Part shown: one piece after another, positions 10,707 through 21,537 of the stretch
Position numbering within the stretch: the stretch's first letter is position 1
Layout of the letters: the number at the start of each line of letters is the position of its first letter
Source: Gossypium raimondii
Lineage: Eukaryota > Streptophyta > Magnoliopsida > Malvales > Malvaceae
Length of the DNA: 64,000 nt
Direction: 5' to 3'
NCBI RefSeq assembly: GCF_025698545.1
Contig: NC_068575.1
Coordinates: 54,817,980 to 54,881,979 of the forward strand
The notes under the pieces: generated by a model
Seen by the model: only the letters and a program-made list of their open reading frames with translations
Databases searched by the model: none
What the model was told of the DNA's origin: nothing
Position numbers and translations under genes: made by a program

Positions 10707-12183
10707 TGATGGGAGTTGAGTCCACCAATATAAACCTACGCCTAGTTTGCAATTTGAGCAGTATAGGGAGTAGGGTCGATCCCTCAGAGACTGGGTTTAC
10801 TTCAAATTGTTGCTCTCTTGACCAGATTTATGTCGGGGCAGTTGTCGTGCCCAAGATATTAGGGGGAGAATAAAATCGAAAACCTGGAACCTGAAATAAA
10901 TAAATAAAATGCGTAAAAAGTAAAAGTTGAAAATGAAATAATAAAATGCAGTTAAATAAGTTTGAAGAAAAATTAATTAGAATGAGCTCAGCTTTAGACA
11001 CGAATTTTCCTCGTCTTTGAACCGATCCTCGAAATTGGATGAACTCCTCTTTTCTAATAACCTAGTTATAGCTACCAAGGACGCCTCGGACACCAACTCT
11101 TCCTTATGTAAATTAGTTATGGAACTTCCAATAACTAATTATTACCGATCGAACAACCACGAAACGTTCGTGAATTAGAACTCCAGCAGCTTTGCGTTCT
11201 AGAAGAGCCTAGCTCGAACCAATGCTCTCAACCGCGTGGGACATTTAAATCCGGTTACTACTTCCCTTGACAGAACCAAACAGCAATCTCCACTTGGCAC
11301 GCTAATGTGTTCACAGAAAACCGATTAGAAATGTTCCTTTTGGAATTCCAACTGTATGTCTAACCACACTAAATCAAACGACGTCTTTTTTGACTTAGTG
11401 TTGATCTGACTTTATGAATTGACAAAATCATACTCTTAATCCGGAGAAGTAATAAGTACTGGAATTTAGGAGTTAAATCGCTCGGGTTCGTAACTGACGG
11501 GTTTTGACGAGGCTAATTATGGCCTAAAGCTGAAAATGGGTTTAGTTGGCTAAGGTTTGAGGCATGTTGGTATTGGAATAATTAAACAAGGTAAAATGGA
11601 TGAAAGGAATGGGAAGCGTGATTTAATTTGGGGGGGCTGAAATTTTGGTGGTGAAATAAAGTAATAAAGTGAATTAGCTACTGGAGATGGAAAGAAAGTT
11701 TGAAAAGGAAATTGAAAATGGTTTAAGTGGTAACAAGCTGGAAAATTAGGAATTGAAAGTAAAGGAAACTAAAGACAACAAATAAATTTGTGAGAAAAGA
11801 GAGAATGTATTGAAAGATGAATGCTTGATATTTCAATTGATGATTAAAATGAACAAATGTAGCCTCTATTTATACTAGTGGCATTGCTAAATTAAGAGCC
11901 AACTAGTATAGAAAATTAAGGAAAATATTCCATAATATAAAAAATATCCCAAAATAATCTCCCACTAAGTCAACAATTTCAGCTAATTATTCTTGGAAAA
12001 ATTCTGCTTTGGCCCTCCTTCTTTGCTTATTTCTTCAATCTAGCCCAATTGTTTCCTTTTTCTTTTATTTAGCCCCAAATTGCATTCCTGCACAAAATTC
12101 AATAAATATCGTAAAATTAGTGGTGCATTCTCATAAATTAACCAAATTAATTACATAAAATATGTAACTTTAGCATTTAATCA
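10707..12183 (-). repeat. 5' LTR of the Athila-like element
   Basis: 1477 bp, starting TGAT and ending ATCA on the plus strand, so the termini are a short perfect inverted repeat. The inner end abuts the primer-binding site and the outer end abuts the GGATG duplication at 12184-12188. A TATAAATA box lies on the minus strand at 11867-11874. No open reading frame of note. Confidence 0.85.
11867..11874 (-). promoter_or_regulatory. TATA box of the Athila-like LTR
   Basis: TATAAATA on the minus strand in the LTR, in the context ACTAGTATAAATAGAGGC. It is oriented towards the gag gene and suits an RNA start in the LTR. Confidence 0.6.
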
Positions 12184-12587
12184 GGATGAAAAAGTAACGT
12201 TTTTTTAACTTTGCTAATGTGGCATATACGTGGATTGCCACATGGAAGACACGTCAGTATTTAATTATTTTTTAATTTTTTAAAAAAATAAAAAATATAT
12301 AAAAATTATTTTTTAAAAAATAAAAATCATTAAAATTATTTAGAAAATAAAAATTATAAAAAAATATTTTAATCTTTTTAAATTTAAAAAATAATTAATT
12401 GCTGACATGTTATCCACGTGGCAATCCATGTGTATGTCACGTCAACAAAGTTAACAATCGTTAACTTTTCCATCTATTTTGGGGTGATTTGACAAAAAAT
12501 ACAAGTTCAAGAATTAAAAGAGACAAAAATTAAATGAATGACTAAAATAACTTTTTATAAAGTTGGGAGTTAAAAAAATCATTATGC
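12184..12587. mobile_element. MITE, main part, with long inverted arms
   Basis: The left arm (TTAACTTTGCTAATGTGGCA ... CGTGGATTGCCACATGG, 12211-12245) is inverted-repeated on the right (CCACGTGGCAATCCATG ... GTCAACAAAGTTAAC, 12413-12453), with an AT-rich centre. It is therefore a foldback or MITE without coding capacity. The outer 20 bases of the left arm are at 4904-4923, beyond the Athila-like insertion. The right outer arm continues to about 12587 by comparison with the second copy at 15189. The superfamily is not clear to me. Confidence 0.7.
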
Positions 12588-12829
12588 TTTTTTTTTTCTT
12601 TTATGATCCCAATAATTTATCACACATTGTATTTAATATGAAAGAGAACTAAAAAAATGATAAAATCATCAAATTCTTTGAAATGATTTTTTCAATAAAT
12701 GTGGGAAATCCATCTAATTGAAAAGTTAAAATAATTTTTTAGAAAAAATTATAAAAAAAGCACTGTAATAGGCCATCTTAAAGTCTTTGCTTTGTTCCCG
12801 TTACACGATAACGAGCAAAGAGGGGCAGC
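12588..12829. other. Intervening AT-rich sequence, no gene
   Basis: Non-coding. The segment 12650-12740 resembles 20613-20690 (shared CATCTAATTG and AAAGTTAAAATA words), so it is probably part of a repeat. The phrase CTGTAATAGGCCAT occurs at 12763 and again at 12829, where the next LTR appears to begin. Confidence 0.4.
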
Positions 12830-15138
12830 TGTAATAGGCCATTTTAGCCCGGGCCCAAATACATAAAGCTTAAAATAAAAATACAATAAATTACAGACCC
12901 AGTTTTAATACCTAATTGTTGCCTGGAGCCCAAATTAACTAATCAAACCCAATAAAACTTGAGCCAGTCTTGACCCAATTACATTTGGCCCAATAAGGCC
13001 CAAGTGTGCAAACCCTAGCCCACAACATGTCTTCAGCAGCAATGGAAGCAGATTGAAGCAAATTGGCGCCTTAGTAACTGCCCATGCCGCAGCAACCTTT
13101 CCATTACCCACGTCGTACTCGCACGTTCAGCAGCCCTGCAATGCTCGTTTCCACGTTCTCCTTCACCTGCAGTAAACCACAAACAGCGGGTGTGATTGAA
13201 GAGATAGAAAATTGTAAAAAAGATTGGGATATAAAAAGCCAATCGATTTCTGTTATAGGGGTTAGCAAATTTTGGAGAAAAAAATTAAAAAAAGAAAATA
13301 CAAGAGAAATAAAAGATAATTTTGAAGGTGACGGCTTGTTGTTCTTTTCTTCTGTTCTTTTACCATTTTCATTTTACTTTTGTTTTTCTTTTGCTTTCTA
13401 AAACAAAAGAGATTAAAGATGGGGAGTAAAGGAAAACTCACCAGCGTGGCATCATTGAAGCCCTTTGTTTCATTACCATTGACGCAGGGGAGGAGTTTTA
13501 AAGGTAGAGATACGGCGCAATGACAAAGAAAGAAAGAAAATGGTTTTTAGGGTTTGAAAAAGGGTTTTTAATTGATTTTAAAACGGTGCTGTATTTGGTG
13601 TACCCGAATGACTGCGTGACCCGACCCAAAAAAAAATTCGATTCGACCCAGGGAGGATCCGCGCATTTCTCTCAAATGGATAATTTGCGCAATTGGTCCC
13701 TTTGTTTTTACAGTGCTTTAAAATTGTTTTTTATTTCTTTTAAATTTTGTAAAATATTTTATTACTGTTTCAAATCGGTCCAATACTGCGCAGTGTTTTG
13801 GGAAGTTTGGGTAAATTTCTCGTTCAGTCCTCCTCTTGTTGTGCATGTGTTAATTTGCTCCCTTTCACGTTATTTAGAAATTAGCTTTTTAAATTCTGTT
13901 TTTTTAATTTAATCCCTAATTTTTTTTTTTAGTTTTTATTATATTGTTAATATTATTTATTGGTATAATTATTACTATATTATTATTATTATTATGTATA
14001 CAGGTACGCATATATATATGTGTTAATATATATATATGTGTATATTATAAATGTTTTAAATATATATAGTTCGTATATTTTATTATCATACCATTTTATT
14101 TTTATAATTTATATATATCGTACATGCATTATTATTTTATAATGTTTATAAATTTTTCATATTTTTATAATCCTATATATTTTCTTTTATAATATGCATG
14201 TTTTACATTATTCAAATTATTATAAATATATTTTCGTATGTTTTTATGTATATCTTTTCATAGTTTCATAATTTATTAATATATTATACTTTTATTTTTT
14301 AATGTATGAATATATTTTGTATGTATTTTATTATTATTTTATTTTCATGACTTTTGTATTCATATATATATATGTATGCACTAACATTTTATAATAATTA
14401 TGCATTTTTTTATATATTTATTTCATGGTCATATACATGCTTACAAAATTCACTTATATATCATTTTTATATATATATCATATACATGTATATTTTAGAT
14501 TAAAAATATTTGTTTCATATTGCATTGACATTTTTAATACATTTTTTTAAATACTTTTTGATTTTGTCAAAACATTAATTTTTTTTATGATTTAAAGATT
14601 TTCAAAATAAAAACGATATTCAAAGTTAGGGATTTTCGAGGAAAATTGAGCCCTAACGTATTGGGTTCCAATTTTCTTCGTTAATTCCGCATAACCGAGA
14701 ATATTCGTTATTTAAAATTTATAAACAAAAATCATTTTCGGGAATTCGATATGTTATGTCCTAACGCATTGGGCATGACATATTATTTTCTCAAAATGAA
14801 GATTTTCTTTTTTTAAAAAATAATTAAAAAGCGATATTCAAAATTTGAGGATTTTGAGAAATTATACCCTAACATATTGGGTCTCAATTTTTCCGCATGA
14901 CTTGAATAATTGATTGTCCTTTTTAAATTTCAACATTTGAGCTTAACAAAAATCTTTTTAATTTTCGACACCAAGACATTAAATAATCAATTTGGTACCG
15001 GTTTTTGGGCGTTACGAGGGTGCTAACCCTTCCTCGTGCGTAACTGACTCCCGAACCCGTTTTCTCGAATTTCGTAGACCAAATTTGTTTTTTTAGGTGA
15101 GCCTGTCACACCTAAATCATGGATCGGTGGCGACTCCA
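12830..15138 (+). repeat. Tat/Ogre-like LTR with adjoining primer-binding site
   Basis: A long non-coding block starts TGTAATAGGCCATTTTAGCC and runs through a CAAACCCTAGCCC-containing segment, AT-rich spacer and the phrase GGGTGCTAACCCTTCCTCG. It ends near ACCTAAATCA (about 15119), followed by GGTGGCGACTCC at 15126-15137. I recall the last phrase as the tRNA-Arg-type primer site of Tat/Ogre Ty3/gypsy elements. The internal region after it is lost: within about 60 bases the sequence turns into a MITE arm. LTR boundaries are approximate and the family call is from memory. Small open frames at 13084-13401 and 13520-13912 look like chance. Confidence 0.6.
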
Positions 15139-15188
15139 ATTTTTTAAAGTCGATAACTAAAATTTTTGTTTTCAAAAAATAGTTTCAA

Positions 15189-15410
15189 CAAGCACAATAA
15201 CTTATTTGGCTATCCAACTGAATAAAAAAAAAGTCATTTTAGTTCTCCATTTAATTTGTATTCTCTTTTAGCCCTTAAACTTGTATTATTTGTCAAATCA
15301 CCAAAAAATTGATGGAAAATTAATGTTTGTTAACTTTGTTGACCTGACATCCACATGGTAGTTTACGTCTATGTCACGTTAACAATTAATTATTTTTAAA
15401 AAAAATTAAA
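15189..15410. mobile_element. Half copy of the same MITE family
   Basis: The order of words matches the reverse complement of the right arm at 12420-12587: GTCATTTTAG, TTGTCAAATCACC, GATGGAAAATTAA, GTTAACTTTGTTGAC, CATCCACATGG. The second arm is absent; the sequence changes after the AT-rich centre near 15410. No coding content. Confidence 0.6.
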
Positions 15411-16062
15411 CTATTTTTTAAAATCACACCATGAACGTCACAAGTGAATTAATTCACAAACTGATTCAGAATTAATTCATTTTAGGTCCAGTCCAATGTA
15501 TCATTCTTCCAATGAATACATCTATGTCTCTACCCGTAAAGTCAACTGCTCCAATAGCCAAGACTAGTCATCTCTCAAATTGGAATTGTAGACGACATAA
15601 TAATCCTTCTAAGTATTTGAATCAAATGCTCACTTTGATTCTTTTACGAGATTACAGACTCGTTTAGGTTATCTACTAAAGTGAGTTATCTTTCTCACAA
15701 TGTAAACATTCTTACAGTGCCACTTATCATCAGTTTGAACTTAAACAATCAATGAACTAATATTTACTTGTCATAGTTTTGCTATACATGCAAAATATGA
15801 AAGATAGAAACACAAAAGACATAATAGTGAAATGTGAAATTAACTTTATTTATTGATTCATCGTTCAAATACATAGAAAACAATTACATGTTTACTACAA
15901 TATGGACACATTTGCCAACAATCCGTAGTGATGACGATACATTTAGAGGAACCGTCCAGGCTAATCGAAGGAAGATAAGATGGCCAAAAGCAAATCGCCC
16001 AATGATCTATCCATCAGTGGATATGATCAAGAGTAAGATAGAGTTCACTTTGTTAGGTGTAA
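15411..16062. other. Unassigned, probably retroelement-derived sequence
   Basis: No intact gene. One open frame at 15834-16067 encodes 77 residues without a recognisable domain. The style of the minus strand is reminiscent of a Ty1/copia LTR or untranslated region, but I cannot support a family. Confidence 0.3.
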
Positions 16063-16721
16063 TGTAACACCCCTATACCCGGTTCGAGCCAAGGAACTTA
16101 ATATAGGAATATTACATTTGGTGCCAAAGTGATTTTGACTAATCACTAATATATTTGAACATTAAAAAAATAAAGTATTCATAACTTATATTTTAGTCCT
16201 TACTACTTGGTACACACTTGATCTTCTTAAGTACATGTCATTCTATTCAAAATTTTGAAACATACCCTTTTGGCACTTGGAGATGTGATGAGATAGATGC
16301 TCACAACCTCAATTACAACTTTTCAAAATCACTGTACCTACGTGTTGAAAATAAACGCGTTAAGTCGGTGAAGACTTAGTAAGTACCCATGATATTTAAA
16401 TTCTATTAAATTTCTTAATTTCCAATATCTCGTTTCTTTATTTATTTATCATATTCATTTGTAACTTTTTACTTATTTCACAATTTAGTCCTTAAGTCCT
16501 CAAATCTACTTATAAAAATTACTACTCTTTTTATACATGTATCATATTCCACCATTTAGTGTAAATTTTCATGATTTTCTCACTATTTCTTTCACAATTT
16601 ATTTTTAATTCAATATTTCAAACATGAATTAGAGATAAACTTTTACCTTGTAACGAAAATTGTTTACCTTTTTAGTAGAGGCCCAGTAAACTAAACAAAA
16701 CACTTAGGATATACGGAACCG

Positions 16722-16860
16722 ATACAAAGGTGCATTATTATGCACTAATAATCAGAGAGCACTAAAGTGCTATACAGAGAGAACAAATGTGCTAAACGGA
16801 GAGCACTAATGTGCTAATAATCGAATAGCACTAACGTGCTAATAATCAAAAAGCACGCTA
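16722..16860. repeat. Tandem repeat built on AGCACTAANGTGCTAATAATC
   Basis: Five to six imperfect units of about 24-27 bases repeat the words GCACTAA, GTGCTA and ATAATC. Each unit contains the near-palindrome GCACTAANGTGC. It lies inside the minus-strand LTR and is unlike the surrounding AT-rich DNA. Confidence 0.75.
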
Positions 16861-16947
16861 AGGTTCCTTAGTGGCATGCAACTAATATCCTAGTAGTTCT
16901 AATCTCGTCTACTTGGGCAAATTATATCATGCACACATCACTTCTAC

Positions 16948-19311
16948 TGTAATACCCCGAAAATTACTATAGTAAGAAAGTAAGATAATATCCTTGATAT
17001 AGTAAAATAAGAAAATAAAGTGATAAAAAGGGTAATATTGAGTTATGTCAACATTGGGAAGTATATTATGACATATTAATTCAAGAAATGATTAAATTGC
17101 AAATGTGAGAAAAGTTTTGTTGCTCAAGAGTAAATACTCAAAATTTGAGGGGTTAAAGTGTAAATATGAAAATTTGAAGGACCAATAGTGTAAATATTTT
17201 AAGGGTGGAATAATCTAGAAACTAAGGAAAATGGATAAATTAGGACCAAATTGAAAAGGTGAAGAATTTTGAGGACTAAATTATAATTTTACCAAATTAA
17301 GTGATGACTCAAGGATGGAATTTCAAAAGATTATGAAGGGCAAAATGGTCAAATAGAGAGAGATAATTCTAGAAGGTAATGATGATGTTTGTGATATTTT
17401 AATTAATTAATTAGATAAATGTTATTTAATTAATATTTTATTAAGATTTTAGTATTATTTTATTATTAAATGATTAATATAAAAGGGAGGAAAGATGATG
17501 AAAAAAATTATCATCTTTCCATGCAACCAACGTTAGAAGAGAAGAGAAGAGAAGAAAGAATGTTTTGCTTTCTTTACAATTTGGTCTTTTCACCAAAAAT
17601 TCACTATTTTCACTTAGAAATCAAAAGAATTTCCATAGCTTCCAAGAGAGAAAAATAATAAGGAGACAATGGGGAGCTAGAATGTCAAGTTAGATTCAAG
17701 AAATAGAAGTTGGAGGAGAGATAAAATCAAGTCAAAGATTGAAATCAATAGTACAAGGTAAGAACATCAAGATTTCAACATATTTTTAAGTTTGTTATTG
17801 TTGAAAAAGTATGGAAATGATGTTATAGTAGAGTTTTCTTAAATAAAGTCTTATGTTCTTGATATATTAGTGAAGGGAAATAAGTGAAAATGAGGGGAAA
17901 TATTATAGAGAAAGGGAATTAGGGAGTTATAAACTTAGTAATCAACATCTTGCACTAAAACAGTTTTGGACAGTAACAGTAGGTTAACTTTGAAAAATCA
18001 CCATAAATTGTGGAAATCAATTTCCTTGGATGCAGTTATAGCTGCTTTCGTTCTTTCTTTCATTCCTATCTTACTTAAGTGCTTCTATGGCAAGCGAGTC
18101 TAGTTTCTCATAGAAGAAACGGTATAAGTAATGGAATTGTAAATCATGAGATATAATAAATTTTGTGAGACAAGGTCAGAATGAATTCGGGTTCCCCTGT
18201 TCTGACTTTGGAAAATCATCAAAAATTGAATAAAAATAATTAGAGGCTTAAATTTATATGTTTAAAATCCTAAATGAGTCTATTTTCAATGGAAACAAGC
18301 GGAAACATCATCCAAATTTTGTACAAAGAGATAATTAATTTTTAGTGAAGAGGGCTCGGAACTGTTAAACAGTGAAACAGGGGAACTTTAAAGAATAAAC
18401 TGTACTTATTGGATAAACCAAAGATTCTGAAAATCTTATGGTAAGAAGATATGTGAGTCTAGTTTCATAGGAATTTAGTGGATCTTAATTTGAAGTTTCG
18501 TACCTCAAGATATAAATAATTTAGTGGCTATGACTCAAGTGGACAACTTTGAATTAATATATAAATAAATGGTGGAATTATAGATAATGTTACATATAAG
18601 CATATTATACATTAAGGACGTGGAATGGAGAGCAGGAGGAGGAAAATAAATGATTATTCAACTAGCATGAGTTCTCATTAAAAATGGCCAATTTGCATGT
18701 TTTAGGTACAAGGACTAAATTGAATAAAAGTAATATTTTAAGGGTAAATTGGTAAAAATGTCAAAAAGTGACCAAATTGCATGAAATGAATTATTTTATT
18801 ATTTAAATTAATAAATTGAATGAAATATTAATTTATATCAAGATTGGGTGGAAATTCGAGGAAAATAGAAAATTACCAAAATGTCTCTAAATTTTGGTAT
18901 TTCCGCAATTTAGCCTGGTAAGTTCGTGTAACTTGAATTATATTCTTAGATGATGGAAATATATATATATTGGATTGAGAAATTGATTTGAATTGTGAAC
19001 ATGAGAAATTGTGAATTGAATGAAATGGAATTGAAGCTTTGAATTACATGAGTAAATATCGGGTCTCGTAGGCCCTATTTGTTATGAATATAATATTTCG
19101 AGGATATGTTGTAAAGAATTATAAAAGCACGTTAAAAATTTGAAAGTTTTAATTTTGATGAAATTTTGTAACTCGGTTTAATACGTATGCAAATGTATGT
19201 CTTCTAGTAATGCCTTGTACCCTATTCCGGCGTCGAATACGGGTAAGGGGTGTTACAATGTGACATCGCCAGATTCGGTCATAACATTTAGACCGGGTTT
19301 GGGGTGTTACA
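16948..19311 (+). repeat. Solo LTR (Ty3/gypsy type), 2364 bp
   Basis: It starts TGTAATACCCCGAAAATTAC and ends TTTGGGGTGTTACA. The five bases before it are TCTAC and after it TTTAC, a one-mismatch duplication. The last 530 bases are almost identical to the 3' LTR at 1882-2424. No internal retroelement domain is present, so it is most simply an LTR left after unequal recombination. Open frames inside are short and featureless. Confidence 0.75.
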
Positions 19312-20611
19312 TTTACACTTTTCGCATAATGCTTTTACATACTTTATAATTTAGTCCTTGCACTAATAATTCGTATACTTGTATCTTCACTATCTTTAAT
19401 ACATGTAATATATTTCTAAATTCATTATTCATCCATAATTCACTAATAATACTTATCATGTATTTCACATATCACTTTTATATATTTTGTAATTTAGTCC
19501 TTAGCACAAAATTTCATGTAGCAATATATTTTACTTTTAATAACACATATAACATAATTCAATACTTATTAATATTCCAAAATTCACTACAACATCAATG
19601 TTTCTCATTCTAAGTCTTATGCACTTCACTTTTCTATTTCTAATATAAAATTTCCCAAATTTACTGATTTAACCCTTAATTTCCACAACTTAGGAAACAA
19701 TTATAGTTTGGATTACAAAATTCATATATTCTTTTATTTTCCACTATATGCTTTATTATCAAAATTTCCTTGTAAACTTTTATAACTTTCCTATTTAATC
19801 ACTTTTTAAAAAAAATCTCTATTCACTATTAAACAATTTTTCATTCACATCTCACTTAATTCACATAATTAATTCCACTATCTCATTTTCCACATCAAAT
19901 TTCTATGTATTTCACTTGTATTATTTCCACGACATATATTTCTCAAGTCTTTCAATTTAGGCCTTGTTTCCATAAAATTTCACATTTTCCCATAATTTCA
20001 CTTATCTAATACTTTGTATATTTTTGTGACGATAACCCAACTATTATAATTTTATTATAATTTCCTCCTTCACTTAAGAAATTATTTCACACTATATATA
20101 TTTTACTTAATTACTACTTACTTTACAAAATCACATTTTAATCCTTAAATAACAAGAAGGTTCATGGGTACTTACCTCTTTTCTATCAAAATCTCTTGTT
20201 TTTCTCTTCTCCTACCACTTGATTCACTTAACTTCTCTCTTCATCAACATGTCAAAATACAATATTTCCTCAATAGAAATCTTTACTTTAACACCATTTT
20301 ATGCTTTTTTATCACTACTAAGCTTAAAAATAACATAAAACCTTAACATCCATACCTTATTCAAAATAGGGTACCTTCAAAGGCTTAGCCTCGGGAACAA
20401 CTACATTGTATTTGAGTAGATCTCTTTAAGGTCTGGATATTTTGAAAAATTAAAATTTTATTTAATTTAAGGTTTCTTTGTGGGAACATCTATTAATAAG
20501 AAATTCAATCAGTCCATAAAGTTGTTAGGTAAAAAATTGTGTGAATTCGTTCAGTTCATTTCTGGCACTCCTCACCCGGGCTCGACGAATAGGTAGGGTG
20601 AGGGTGTTACA

Positions 20612-21537
20612 TAATCAAAATTTTTAGAATGATTCCATTGTATAAATATAGAAAATTCATCTAATTGGAAAGTTAAAATATCTTTTTAGGAACCCAATTC
20701 ATCTTTCCTAAAAATAATCTGAGTTTGAATCATTATTATACTAAAAGAAAAATATTAAAACATAGGCCTCTCACACTAGAAATATACTAATACAGTTGAT
20801 CCGCTTTGTAGATGCAAATATCAAAACAACATTATCCTTTATTTTTGAGCAAATTAATACCCAAAATAACATGAGATGCACATTAGTGGATAGTAAATAC
20901 TATAAACACATAAAGAGTTAAATGGCATCCAAGAGATTTGGATTAGCACTGTTATACTTTCTTTAGACTTAGACACATGTCATGATGACAAGCTACTCAA
21001 GAAGTGCTCGTGGCCAACCCTTTGATTCCACTCGGGTGTCTTCACAATTAGTTACCTTGGATCCTCAGCCTCAACATGAAACTTAGACTACTCACTTCCT
21101 TCTTAAAAGCCTACACTACCCGTAGACCATCCATCCGTTCAACAAGTGTCCTTGAGAGACACCCACTTTTTAGGTGTGAACACGTCTTTGATGATTATTG
21201 GATCTAACTTGAGCGTGACAACCTCGTACTATCATAAAGAATGAGACCCATGGTGCACGTCTTGCACCACTTACACGCACTCTTTGATGGCAACTCCTCG
21301 CAACGACTTATCATGTCACACTAGTTGACAAGAGGACCTCCACTATATACACCCTCCCAAACGATGAAAAAGGGATATTTTTGGTATTTCCAGCAACCTT
21401 GAAACATTCCTCTCTCCAGCTCTCTCATTAATCTTCAGCCTGTCCTCTTGTCCCATTTCAACTCTCCGCCTTGTTAGGTGAACCAACCTTTTCTCCACTA
21501 TCACATTCTCCTCTTTAACCTCCTCCCTGTTATATAC
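20612..21537. other. Repeat-like intergenic sequence, no gene recognised
   Basis: The first 80 bases resemble 12650-12740. Between about 20930 and 21340 base composition becomes more balanced, with many CAC/GTG words, and may be an old LTR or a gene relic. A minus-strand open frame at 21343-21500 has a plausible-looking charged peptide but no domain I recognise and no support for a start. Confidence 0.3.

Larger units (their letters stand above)
4924..12183 (-). mobile_element. Athila-type Ty3/gypsy retrotransposon, 3'-truncated
   Basis: Minus-strand element read right to left: 5' LTR (10707-12183), primer-binding site (10685-10702), gag (10650 down to about 6560, interrupted by a hAT-like element), protease (about 6250), and reverse transcriptase (about 5350-4940). 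It ends abruptly inside reverse transcriptase, just after CNAPATF and before the catalytic YxDD motif; RNase H, integrase and the 3' LTR are missing. Yet the five bases outside both ends are GGATG, and the last bases of the truncated end read ATCA on the minus strand, like the LTR terminus. I infer an internal deletion that removed everything between RT and the last few bases of the 3' LTR. Athila identity rests on the gag sequence style, the DLGAS protease and the tRNA-Asp-type primer site. Confidence 0.85.
16063..20611 (-). repeat. Minus-strand LTR-like element split by a solo LTR
   Basis: The outer ends are TGTAACACCCCTATACCCGG (left) and GGTGAGGGTGTTACA (right), which on the minus strand read as an LTR starting TGTAACACCC and ending GGGGTGTTACA. 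A separate solo LTR (16948-19311) is inserted within it; without that, about 2.2 kb remain. The five flanking bases (TGTAA left, TAATC right) do not match, so either the ends are slightly misplaced or the duplication has decayed. No coding region; small open frames such as 20164-20346 show no domain. Confidence 0.55.

Noticed and set aside
13084-13912. Open frames inside the Tat/Ogre-like LTR, possibly a small gene
   Set aside because: They lie in a repetitive LTR, have biased composition and show no recognisable domain.
16057-20616. Target-site duplication of the minus-strand LTR
   Set aside because: TGTAA and TAATC do not match at the ends I can define, so I do not claim one.
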